The notes below the pieces were generated by a model. The model saw nothing but the letters and a program-made list of their open reading frames with translations. It was not told where the DNA came from and did not search any database. Shown here piece by piece: positions 56,210 to 64,000 of a DNA stretch of 64,000 nt. The translations under genes were made by a program, and so were the position numbers. Each line of letters begins with the position of its first letter. The stretch's first letter is position 1. Origin of the DNA: Brachyspira suanatina (GTDB taxonomy: Bacteria; Spirochaetota; Brachyspiria; Brachyspirales; Brachyspiraceae); contig NZ_CVLB01000001.1 of the NCBI RefSeq assembly GCF_001049755.1, positions 1,382,995-1,446,994 of the forward strand. Reading direction: 5' to 3'.

Positions 56210-56824
56210 TCAATTTTCCATTTCTTGTAAAATTTCATCTATATGTTTAAGCTGCCTATCTGCTGTTTTATTATAGTCTATTTCTCCAAGTGCTATTTTA
56301 TATGCTTTATCAATTAAATTGTCCATTTCTAATTTAGCTTTATTTTTCATAACTTTTTCTGCTAATTCTTTAGTAACTGCCCATCTTTCCTTAGCTAAAT
56401 TATAGAAAAATACAGCATATTCAAAACTTTTCTTTATATCCTCATCGAATTGAGAATTATAGAAATAATAATTTTTTTTATCATAAAGTCCGGCAAGATA
56501 AATATAATTTTGAGTTATAAGATAATTAAACTGCATGTGCATGAGATCTTTATATCTTGTATATGCTTCCTCTGTTTCTATAATAGTTAAAGCTCTATTA
56601 ACAAAATCAAAAGGTGCATCTAATGCTCTTTCAAGATAATCTACATTTCTAAGCAAGTCATATTCAGCATAATAGGATGGTAATGCATAAAGTCTATAAT
56701 AATCCTCAGCATAAACTATATAACCATAGTCTTTTTTCTCTACTATAGTTGATTCTTTCATACCTATTTTAGGATATAGGCTTATACTAAATATAAAAAC
56801 AAATAATAATATTATTTTCTTCAT
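56210..56824 (-). CDS. Small exported protein of unknown function
   Basis: 204 aa. A clear signal peptide (MKKIILLFVFIFSISLYP) is followed by a mostly helical, Tyr-rich mature part (RLYALPSYYAEYDLLRNVDY; YAVFFYNLAKERWAVTKELA). No cysteine lipobox. It is not recognised. It sits between the ankyrin protein (65 nt) and the HD-GYP-like gene (35 nt), suggesting a common transcript. Confidence 0.65.
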   Translation of the reverse strand: MKKIILLFVFIFSISLYPKIGMKESTIVEKKDYGYIVYAEDYYRLYALPSYYAEYDLLRNVDYLERALDAPFDFVNRALTIIETEEAYTRYKDLMHMQFNYLITQNYIYLAGLYDKKNYYFYNSQFDEDIKKSFEYAVFFYNLAKERWAVTKELAEKVMKNKAKLEMDNLIDKAYKIALGEIDYNKTADRQLKHIDEILQEMEN

Positions 56825-56889
56825 GATTCGCAGCTTATAATTTAAATTATCACTGCTTTCATTAACGGTATAAATAGTATAATACTTTA

Positions 56890-58812
56890 TTAATTATTAT
56901 TCTGTTTTTCTTCGGCTTCTTTTAATATCTCAAATATAGCACTGTTATTATTATCTCTGGCTATATCTATAGGATAGTTTCCTCTGTTATTTCTAACCAT
57001 AACATCAGCACCAGATAATACTAATTCGCTTACTATATCAACACTTCCAGAATTAACAGCTTTATGTAAAGGAGTATCTCCATTTTGATCTTGTATATTA
57101 AGATTAGGCTTTTTTTCTAATAACATTCTTACAATAGGAAGCTTTGAATATTCAGAAGCTATATGTAAAGCTGTATCACCATATTTATCAACGGCATTAA
57201 TATCTACTTTCTGAGTTAATAAGATTCTAGCTATATTTTCAGCTCCGCTTTTTGAAGCTATCATTAAAGGAGTATAGCTTGATATACCAGCATAGTTTAT
57301 ATCAGCCCCTGCCTCTACTAATATCTGAAGTAAATCAACATTATCATTATTAATAGCATATTCAATTAAACTCTCTCCATCTTTAGTTACAACTGAAAGA
57401 TTAGCTTTATTAGCTATTAATAACTTTGTAAGCTCAACATCATTATTCATAACAGCAACAGTTAAAGGACTAAGCCCATTACTGTCTTCCACATTGATAT
57501 TTGCCTTATTTTCTATTAAAAGATTTATCATATCATTTCTGCTTGATTCTATAGGGCTGTTCATAGCATATAAAAGAGGTGTTTTTTCTTCATAGCTTTT
57601 AGCATTAACATTGGCTTTATTTTCTATTAAAACTTTAGCAAGTTCAATATCACCGTTATTAGCAGCATACATTAAAGAAGTCCATCCGTCATTATCAGCT
57701 GAATTTACATCGGCTCCATTTGTAAGAAGCACTTTTACAGTATCTATGTATGAATTTCCAGAAGCTATTATTAATGCATTTTTTCCATTGATGAGTCTAT
57801 TTAAAGTATTTTTATTTATATTTGTGATTATTTTACTCATAACTTTGGCACTGTCTGCTGATTTCTGCTGAACTAATACTAAATCAACAGGAGATGAACT
57901 TGTATTATTGAATTTAGAGCCGGCTGCAGCCATTATTATATTTCCATACATATCGCTTTCACCAGCATCCTCTATTTTAGCACCTTTAGATACAAAATAA
58001 TCTACTAATGCAGGATTAAGCGATAAAACTGCATTATAAAGTACAGTAGTTCCATCAGCATTCTTATAATTGATATCTGCTCCATTATCTATTAAATAAC
58101 GCACTATGCTTTCATCACTATTAGCAATTGCATAACTTAAAAGTGAAGGTTCTCTTTTTAAATCAAATGAATTTTTTAATAGAAGTTCTATCATAGTTTT
58201 ATTAGTTTGAGAAACAGCATAATACATTGGATATTTTGCTATATCATTACCTGTATAAGAACCGTATACATTTGCCTTACCTTCTTTTATAAGAAGTTCA
58301 GCAATTTTTGTATTATTATTGCTTATAGCTAGTATTAGAGGAGTAATTCCTGAATCATTAGCTATTTCTGCATCAGCTTTATTTTCTATTAGAAATTCTA
58401 CAGCTTTTATATTATTATTTTGTACGGCATAAAATAATGGGCTTTGATTATTATCACCTGTTTCATTAACATCAGCACCATTATTATTAACCATTTCTTT
58501 TACAATACTATCTCCATACTTTTTCTTATATATTTCTTCACTGTATATTTCATAGTTTATAACCATTTTCTCCATATCAGATTTGCTCTTTACAAATAAG
58601 AACAAACCTACAAGTATACCAGCACCTACAAGAAGTACAAATACAATAGCACAAGCTACTACGGCTACTTTAAATATATATTTTTTATTTTCTTCAGCTT
58701 CTTTAGCCTTATCCACTTTTTGAATGGTAGAATTTAAATTATTATTTGAATTATCTTGATTATTATTAATCAAATTATTATTGTTATTATTATCCAAATT
58801 TTCCATAAACAA
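56890..58812 (-). CDS. Membrane-anchored ankyrin-repeat protein
   Basis: 640 aa. An Asn-rich N-terminus (residues 1-35, many Asn codons) and a TM at about 47-72 (VAVVACAIVFVLLVGAGILV) precede about 15 ankyrin repeats from residue 105 to 635 (for example DGWTSLMYAANNGDIELAKV, YGDTALHIASEYSKLPIVRM). The repeats probably face the periplasm and bind a protein. The start is TTG at 58812, because GGGG lies 6 nt upstream; an ATG at 58806 is 6 nt later. Followed by a small exported protein. Confidence 0.85.
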   Translation of the reverse strand: MFMENLDNNNNNNLINNNQDNSNNNLNSTIQKVDKAKEAEENKKYIFKVAVVACAIVFVLLVGAGILVGLFLFVKSKSDMEKMVINYEIYSEEIYKKKYGDSIVKEMVNNNGADVNETGDNNQSPLFYAVQNNNIKAVEFLIENKADAEIANDSGITPLILAISNNNTKIAELLIKEGKANVYGSYTGNDIAKYPMYYAVSQTNKTMIELLLKNSFDLKREPSLLSYAIANSDESIVRYLIDNGADINYKNADGTTVLYNAVLSLNPALVDYFVSKGAKIEDAGESDMYGNIIMAAAGSKFNNTSSSPVDLVLVQQKSADSAKVMSKIITNINKNTLNRLINGKNALIIASGNSYIDTVKVLLTNGADVNSADNDGWTSLMYAANNGDIELAKVLIENKANVNAKSYEEKTPLLYAMNSPIESSRNDMINLLIENKANINVEDSNGLSPLTVAVMNNDVELTKLLIANKANLSVVTKDGESLIEYAINNDNVDLLQILVEAGADINYAGISSYTPLMIASKSGAENIARILLTQKVDINAVDKYGDTALHIASEYSKLPIVRMLLEKKPNLNIQDQNGDTPLHKAVNSGSVDIVSELVLSGADVMVRNNRGNYPIDIARDNNNSAIFEILKEAEEKQNNN

Positions 58813-58898
58813 ACTATTCCCCGCAGATTAATTTTTGAATATGATAACATATTTTAAATAAATTAAAAGAGATTAATGTAAAAAATATATATACTACC

Positions 58899-61505
58899 CT
58901 ATTGTAATACAAAATTCCTAGTTTCTATATAAGGTGTCTCATCTGCAATATATGATTCTATAACAACAATATAATTTCCTCTAGGAAGTGATGATAATTC
59001 TTCTTTTGGTATAGTGAGTTTGAATACATCATTTTCTAAAACAGCATTATATTCCTTTTCGCCTCCATTAGGTAATTGAAGCAATATTTTTACTGTTGTA
59101 TTAGGATCTGGCATCTCTAATGCATTATCCGGATAATTATATGAAGAAACATAAATATCTATATTCATGTCATTGTTTCTATCTGCTATAGCAGGCATAT
59201 CAATATCTTCTATTCTGCTCATTTTTGTAGATAATTTTTCAATCCAATATTCAGCAGTGTAGCCATAATCTTTAAATGCACTTAATTCTATATAATTAGC
59301 TTTAGAATCTATTCTTGAAATGAAGAAAGGTCCATTTGATATATAAGCATGTCCGTATTTATCTATAAAATCAATAGCAGACTGATATCTTTTAACAGCT
59401 TCTTCTTTTGTTATAAAATCTTCTATTCCGGCAGGTATATACTGAGAATCACGCATTTCTATCAATTTCTCTTTTATGTCAGATACACATGTAGGATTTT
59501 TTACATCTATAGAAGTTAAAGACTGATCCTGAGAAATAGTATAAACATTTCCAGATTTAGAACCCTCAAGAACAATTTTCATTATAGCTTCATTTATCTC
59601 GAAAGGAATAACAGTATTTCTATTAGGATTTCCTATTTTAGGACCAACTGAAGCAATACCTATTTGTCTATTCATATCCATAGGCCAATAATAATTTCCA
59701 TAAACAGTAAAACTTCCGTCTTCATTGATTACACTTCCAACAGCCCCGTCCATAGCAGAAAGATATCTTCCAGCCATAGCAGAATCATAATATTTATCGT
59801 TTTCATTAGTTTTTGTTATTATATTAGCGATGAATACACTTCCATACATTAAATCAACTAAAGATGAATCTATACCATGATGCCATTTAAAACTCTTAGG
59901 CTTGAAATCACATTTTACATAGGCAGTAAGATTATCTGATTTTGTATAAACTAATTCGCCTTTATCATTAACTTTAACAGTTAAACCCTCTTCCCATTTT
60001 TGAGTATAAGGATTGTACATTTTAGCATTTCGCGGAACTTTTACAGTACCAACAGGTATACCATTATTTCCTGCTCTAACTCCTATTTCTAAACTATTAG
60101 TATCAGGATCTCCAAGTATGAATTCTGTTTTTGCTGTAGAAGGCGATTCAAATGAAGCACCTGCATCAGAACAAGGACCTATCATTATAGCAGAATAAGC
60201 ATCAGAAAATCCTCCAACTCCTACAGGATCCCAAGGACTTATAAATAATGAACCTTGTGCGGAATGCTGAAGAACTCTCAATACTTTTTCACCATTTCTG
60301 TTTGGTTTTATATCAGCACTTCTTATAGACCAATCATTTATACCATCGCCTACACCATAAAGCATTCTTCTATTGAATCTTTCTTTATTTGCCACAAAAA
60401 ACTGAGTTTGAGAGTTTAAATATATTCTGATAGCATCTTCAAGCCCTATTTCCTGCAAACGCATATTACCATTCCAATATTCATCTGCAGTCAAAAACCA
60501 GCCATTTGAATTTTTATCACTTATCCTAGAAGCCTCTTTATTATCATAGTTCCAAAACTCTGCAACATTAGCTCCAGGCATATAGTTGCCTTCTCTTACA
60601 TACATCTGTCTTAATGTAACGTCCCACCAAGCACGAGTAGCACCTGCCCCCCAAGCCTCTGTTATAATATTCCATCCATAATCTTTTGGGTCTGAACCGT
60701 ATACAACTTGAGTAGATTTATTTCTATCATATAATAATTTTTCAACTTTTATTCCTGTTTTCTCTATTAAATCGGATATTGCATTACCTGCCGGAAGTCT
60801 TCCTGTAGGATCATCAACCCTTATAACAAATTTAATAGTTACTACTTCTCCGTTATATTTCCACCAGCCATTTTCTTTTACTAGTTTCCCCCTATTCTCT
60901 GGAAGATTAGCTGCTTTCTCCATAGCTTTATTTATATCATTAAGAGCTTTTTCCTGATTGCCGTTTTCTGTAATACCCATTTTTGAAGGTATAAGATTAT
61001 ATCTGTAAGTACCCGGCTGTCCCGGTGTAGCTTGTGTAAATGAAGGCTGTCCTGCTCCTCTTAAAATTTCATCAACAAGTTTTTTTCTATCAATTAAGAA
61101 ATTCATAGCGAATCTTACTTCTTTTATAGCTAAAGGATTAAAATGAGTTTTTCCGTCTATTGTTGTAACTGTATATGGGGCTTTATTTGGTACAGGGTTA
61201 AATAATAATGACCATGAACCTGAAGGTACTGCATAAGTATCGAGCTTTTCTAAATCACTCTCGCCTAATGATAAATATGTACTTCCGTCTATTCCGCTTG
61301 CCATTAAATCAGCTCTGCCGTCTGCCACATCTTTAATGGCTATTGTCATATCTGTTCTCACTTCATATATTATTTTATCTATTAATGCACCGCCTCTATC
61401 TATTTCTTTATGTTGAATTTCTTCCTGACTATTGGAACATGACAATAATATTATAAATAGTATTAATATTGGAAATTTATATAAAATTTTATCATTCAAT
61501 TTCAT
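58899..61505 (-). CDS. Large peptide-binding lipoprotein of the SBP family 5
   Basis: 868 aa, against about 520-600 for most OppA/DppA. The lipoprotein signal ends in ILLSCSNS (Cys at about 23). The core shows SBP_bac_5 features (VRFAMNFLIDRKKLVDEILR; GINDWSIRSADIKPNRNGEK). The last roughly 110 residues form an Ig/fibronectin-like beta-sandwich (LQLPNGGEKEYNAVLENDVF) outside the family core. No ABC permease or ATPase gene lies near it. It probably delivers a peptide or other ligand to a distant transporter, or senses it. Confidence 0.78.
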   Translation of the reverse strand: MKLNDKILYKFPILILFIILLSCSNSQEEIQHKEIDRGGALIDKIIYEVRTDMTIAIKDVADGRADLMASGIDGSTYLSLGESDLEKLDTYAVPSGSWSLLFNPVPNKAPYTVTTIDGKTHFNPLAIKEVRFAMNFLIDRKKLVDEILRGAGQPSFTQATPGQPGTYRYNLIPSKMGITENGNQEKALNDINKAMEKAANLPENRGKLVKENGWWKYNGEVVTIKFVIRVDDPTGRLPAGNAISDLIEKTGIKVEKLLYDRNKSTQVVYGSDPKDYGWNIITEAWGAGATRAWWDVTLRQMYVREGNYMPGANVAEFWNYDNKEASRISDKNSNGWFLTADEYWNGNMRLQEIGLEDAIRIYLNSQTQFFVANKERFNRRMLYGVGDGINDWSIRSADIKPNRNGEKVLRVLQHSAQGSLFISPWDPVGVGGFSDAYSAIMIGPCSDAGASFESPSTAKTEFILGDPDTNSLEIGVRAGNNGIPVGTVKVPRNAKMYNPYTQKWEEGLTVKVNDKGELVYTKSDNLTAYVKCDFKPKSFKWHHGIDSSLVDLMYGSVFIANIITKTNENDKYYDSAMAGRYLSAMDGAVGSVINEDGSFTVYGNYYWPMDMNRQIGIASVGPKIGNPNRNTVIPFEINEAIMKIVLEGSKSGNVYTISQDQSLTSIDVKNPTCVSDIKEKLIEMRDSQYIPAGIEDFITKEEAVKRYQSAIDFIDKYGHAYISNGPFFISRIDSKANYIELSAFKDYGYTAEYWIEKLSTKMSRIEDIDMPAIADRNNDMNIDIYVSSYNYPDNALEMPDPNTTVKILLQLPNGGEKEYNAVLENDVFKLTIPKEELSSLPRGNYIVVIESYIADETPYIETRNFVLQ

Positions 61506-61710
61506 TATTTAGCCTCATTACTATATACAGATTAACATAATATATAATAATAGTATAAACAATAAAAGTCAATAAAATAATATCTATAAATTATATTCAA
61601 AATATTTTTACAACCACAAATAATATAAAAATTATATCATTATTAATAAAATATTTTTTATTAGTAGTATATGTATAATAAAACATCTATAAAATAAATA
61701 AAATATGTCC

Positions 61711-61739
61711 TTGACAAATATAAAAAAGAAAATTAGAAT
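61711..61739 (+). promoter_or_regulatory. nrdBA promoter
   Basis: TTGACA (61711-61716), a 17-nt spacer and TAGAAT (61734-61739), 49 nt before the nrdB ATG. I see no clear NrdR box in the 283-bp divergent gap. Confidence 0.6.
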
Positions 61740-61788
61740 ACCTAATTAAACTCAAAATTATTTTGAAATAAAAGATCTCGGAGAAAAT

Positions 61789-62859
61789 ATGAAAGTAATA
61801 GATATAGACAAAAAACCTGAAAATGAAAAAATATTTTTTGGAGATTTTGGACACTATTTAAGAATAGATTCCGTAAGTCATGAAGTGGCTAGAAAATTGA
61901 AAGAAGCTAGTGAGGGAAATACTTGGTTTTCAAAAGAAGTTGATTATAAATCTGATAAAACAAGATTCTCTTCATTGCCTCAAGATGCACAAAGAGCTTT
62001 CAAACTTAATATAGCATATCAAACTTTGATGGACAGCGGGGTTACATCAGGATTTTCATCAATATTGAACAGAATAGTTACAAGCTCAATATGGTCTATT
62101 TTATATGCAAGAATAGCTATAGAGGAAAATATACATGCTGAAAGTTATTCTTACGGACTTTCTGAAGTATTCGGACATGAAGCAACAGATACATTAGATT
62201 TAGTATACAATGATGAATTTGTCAAGCATAGAATGGAGAAAGAGGTAGAATTATTCGGAAATGTTGATGAACTATGTAATTTAGAAAATTCTCCGGCAAC
62301 ATTAGATGAAAAAAAACAGGCAGTATTAAAATTACTTATGGGGATATATTTGCTTGAAAGTGTGAAGTTTCCATTCTCTTTTCTTGTAACTTTCACAATT
62401 AATAATAATTATGACAATGCAATAGCAGGATTCACAAAGACTATTAAATTGATAGCACATGATGAATTAAATACACATGTACCTACTGGTAAAAATGTAA
62501 TGAATATACTTAGAAAAGAAAATGATCAAGGTTTTACACATTTATTTAAAAGCGGTTGGTTTAATGATATGGCTAAAGCTATGACTGAATTTACTGTTAA
62601 TGAAGAGATAAAATGGGCTAAATACCTTTTTGACGGATATGAGGTAGCAGGTATTAATTCTTCAGTAAGCGAACATTTTATTAAATATTGGGCAGGGGTT
62701 AGATTAAGAGATTTAGGAGTTGAATCTCAATATAATGAGAAAAAATCAGATATCATAGACTGGTTTAATAGCTATAGAGATATAAACAAGCAAAATGCTG
62801 CGTTACAGGAAACAACTAACACCTCTTATCAAAAAGGTGCTTTGAAAAACGATTTATAA
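61789..62859 (+). CDS. nrdB: Class I ribonucleotide reductase beta subunit
   Basis: A 356-aa diiron-tyrosyl protein. Ligands align with E. coli NrdB: Asp in YQTLMDSGVTSG, Glu/His in IEENIHAESYSYG (with the radical Tyr conserved), Glu in YLLESVKFPFSF, and Glu/His in HDELNTHV. It generates the radical for NDP reduction. CGGAG precedes the ATG. It lies upstream of nrdA, the reverse of the common order. Confidence 0.92.
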   Translation: MKVIDIDKKPENEKIFFGDFGHYLRIDSVSHEVARKLKEASEGNTWFSKEVDYKSDKTRFSSLPQDAQRAFKLNIAYQTLMDSGVTSGFSSILNRIVTSSIWSILYARIAIEENIHAESYSYGLSEVFGHEATDTLDLVYNDEFVKHRMEKEVELFGNVDELCNLENSPATLDEKKQAVLKLLMGIYLLESVKFPFSFLVTFTINNNYDNAIAGFTKTIKLIAHDELNTHVPTGKNVMNILRKENDQGFTHLFKSGWFNDMAKAMTEFTVNEEIKWAKYLFDGYEVAGINSSVSEHFIKYWAGVRLRDLGVESQYNEKKSDIIDWFNSYRDINKQNAALQETTNTSYQKGALKNDL

Positions 62860-62906
62860 TTTATGCTTAATTTTCAAAATAAAAAAATAATTATCAGGGT
62901 TAAATT

Positions 62907-64000
62907 ATGATAGAACTTACAAAAGATAAAAAACATATAATCATTAAAAGGGACGGCAGAGAAGAGCCTTTTAATGAAGAAAAATTAAGAAAAGTTATAG
63001 ATTGGGCTACAGAAGGTAAAGAGGCTTTCACTAATCAGCTTCTTGAAGGGCTTAATATTAAAATAAATGATAAAATGAAAATAGAAGTATTATATGATGA
63101 ACTCATAAATACTGCTGTTAACATGATAAGTCCTTTATACCCTATGTATGATACAATAGCAGAAAAACTTTATTTAATGAAAATATATAAAGAAACATGC
63201 GGATTAAAAAAAATAGGTTCATATCCTCATATAAAAAATTTCTTAAAAAAAGGTATAAAATATAAAATATATGATAAGGATATAATTCAGCTTTTCACAG
63301 ATAAAGAATTAGATAAAATAAATTCTATGATAGATCCTAACAGAGATTTATTATTCACATATAAAGGACTTGCAATATTCTATAAAAAATATTGTAAAAA
63401 CATAGGAAACAAAAAATTAGAGCTTCCTCAAATAACATATATGGTAGCTGCTATGTTCTCATTCTATGATGATTATTATAAAGGCGAAAACAAAGATAAA
63501 TTAGAAATAAGCAAATCTGAAAGACTTAAATATATTAAGAGAACTTATGATATGCTTTCAAAACATGAAATTACTTTTGCAACACCTAGAATAGCAAATA
63601 GTATGACAATAAAAGCACAATTAGCTAGCTGTATATTAAACACCCCTGCTGATGATACTTGGAGCTTGAATCAAACAGATGGAAATATGGCATTATACTC
63701 AAAATTTTCAGGCGGTATAGCTTATGATGCTTCATATATAAGAGCTGCTGGTTCCACAATACAAACTAATAGAGGACGTTCCGACGGTCCTATACCTTTT
63801 ATAAAAAGAGTTGAGCAAACTATATCATCATTCAATCAGGGCGGAGTTCGTAAAGGCGCATGCGTTATTACTTTCCCTTGGTGGCATTTAGATGTACTTG
63901 ATTTGATTATGCTTAAAGATGCTGGCGGTACTGAAGATACCAGAGCTAGAAAATTAGTTTACTCTATTAGAATAAGCAATATATTCAGAGAAAGAGTTAA
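62907..64000 (+). CDS. nrdA: Ribonucleoside-diphosphate reductase alpha subunit (3' end outside window)
   Basis: My translation from ATG 62907 is open to the window end (about 364 codons). It begins with an ATP-cone (IIIKRDGREEPFNEEKLRKV), then the alpha core: ATPRIANSMTIKAQLASC (with an active-site Cys), GGIAYDASYIRAAGSTI, GGVRKGACVITFPWWH. It reduces ribonucleotides using the NrdB radical. The ATP-cone implies allosteric activity control by ATP/dATP. It starts 47 nt after nrdB. Confidence 0.92.
   Translation, partial: MIELTKDKKHIIIKRDGREEPFNEEKLRKVIDWATEGKEAFTNQLLEGLNIKINDKMKIEVLYDELINTAVNMISPLYPMYDTIAEKLYLMKIYKETCGLKKIGSYPHIKNFLKKGIKYKIYDKDIIQLFTDKELDKINSMIDPNRDLLFTYKGLAIFYKKYCKNIGNKKLELPQITYMVAAMFSFYDDYYKGENKDKLEISKSERLKYIKRTYDMLSKHEITFATPRIANSMTIKAQLASCILNTPADDTWSLNQTDGNMALYSKFSGGIAYDASYIRAAGSTIQTNRGRSDGPIPFIKRVEQTISSFNQGGVRKGACVITFPWWHLDVLDLIMLKDAGGTEDTRARKLVYSIRISNIFRERV

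Noticed and set aside
1-64000. tRNA or rRNA genes
   Set aside because: No GGTTCGAATCC-type T-loop or other conserved rRNA sequence was seen by eye; a tRNAscan run would be needed to be certain.

Overview
The window is AT-rich DNA (roughly a quarter G+C by eye) with gene content and order that suggest a spirochaete, most likely Brachyspira. This is inferred from the codon bias, the chemotaxis cluster, several large Cache-type chemoreceptors, type III glutamine synthetase, FapA and a TolC/RND pair. No database search was run. I see no rRNA, tRNA, CRISPR array or intact transposase. The first gene (cyclic-nucleotide-binding/TPR protein) and the last (nrdA) run off the window.

Left part (1-12.6 kb): a partial cNMP-binding/TPR protein, an FMN-binding protein and glutamine-dependent NAD synthetase precede a compact co-directional chemotaxis operon: a soluble receptor-like protein, a STAS protein, CheY, CheA, CheW, CheR, CheD, CheB, and last a protein with a nucleotidyltransferase fold that has lost its catalytic acids. 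12.6-21.8 kb holds glnN, a WYL regulator operon with a YqhQ-like membrane protein, a lipoprotein, gpsA, and divergent TetR and PadR/membrane-protein units. 21.8-27.1 kb is a trehalose locus (treC, treP, treR) with two repressor-type palindromes on the treP promoter and an opposite-strand NERD-domain gene inserted between treP and treR. 27.3-32.0 kb is a TolC-RND efflux pair with no adaptor gene.

Middle part (32.0-35.2 kb): two intergenic, TIR-bounded, MITE-like elements (346 and 561 bp) lie at two convergent gene junctions. They bracket an orphan SAVED-domain-like protein and tsaD, and share internal modules rich in TTCGCGAA. This is the least explained DNA here. Next come purB, a threonine aldolase, a chemoreceptor, a zinc-ribbon methyltransferase, and rimP-nusA. 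The rimP-nusA leader carries a strong promoter followed by an intrinsic terminator before the first gene, a candidate NusA autoregulatory attenuator. Then cls, a leucine-rich-repeat protein, a nitrilase-family amidase, a second chemoreceptor and galactokinase.

Right part (49.7-64 kb): a long minus-strand run of a large peptide-binding lipoprotein, an ankyrin-repeat membrane protein, a small exported protein, an HD-GYP-like protein, Fmt, a PASTA protein, a second zinc-ribbon methyltransferase, FapA and a flavodoxin-like reductase. A promoter then drives nrdB-nrdA on the plus strand. The themes are motility signalling (che operon, two receptors, HD-GYP-like protein), sugar uptake (trehalose, galactose), nitrogen/NAD/nucleotide metabolism and envelope functions. 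Two proteins related to CBASS-type nucleotide signalling (degenerate NTase, SAVED-like) occur about 20 kb apart, each without its usual partner.
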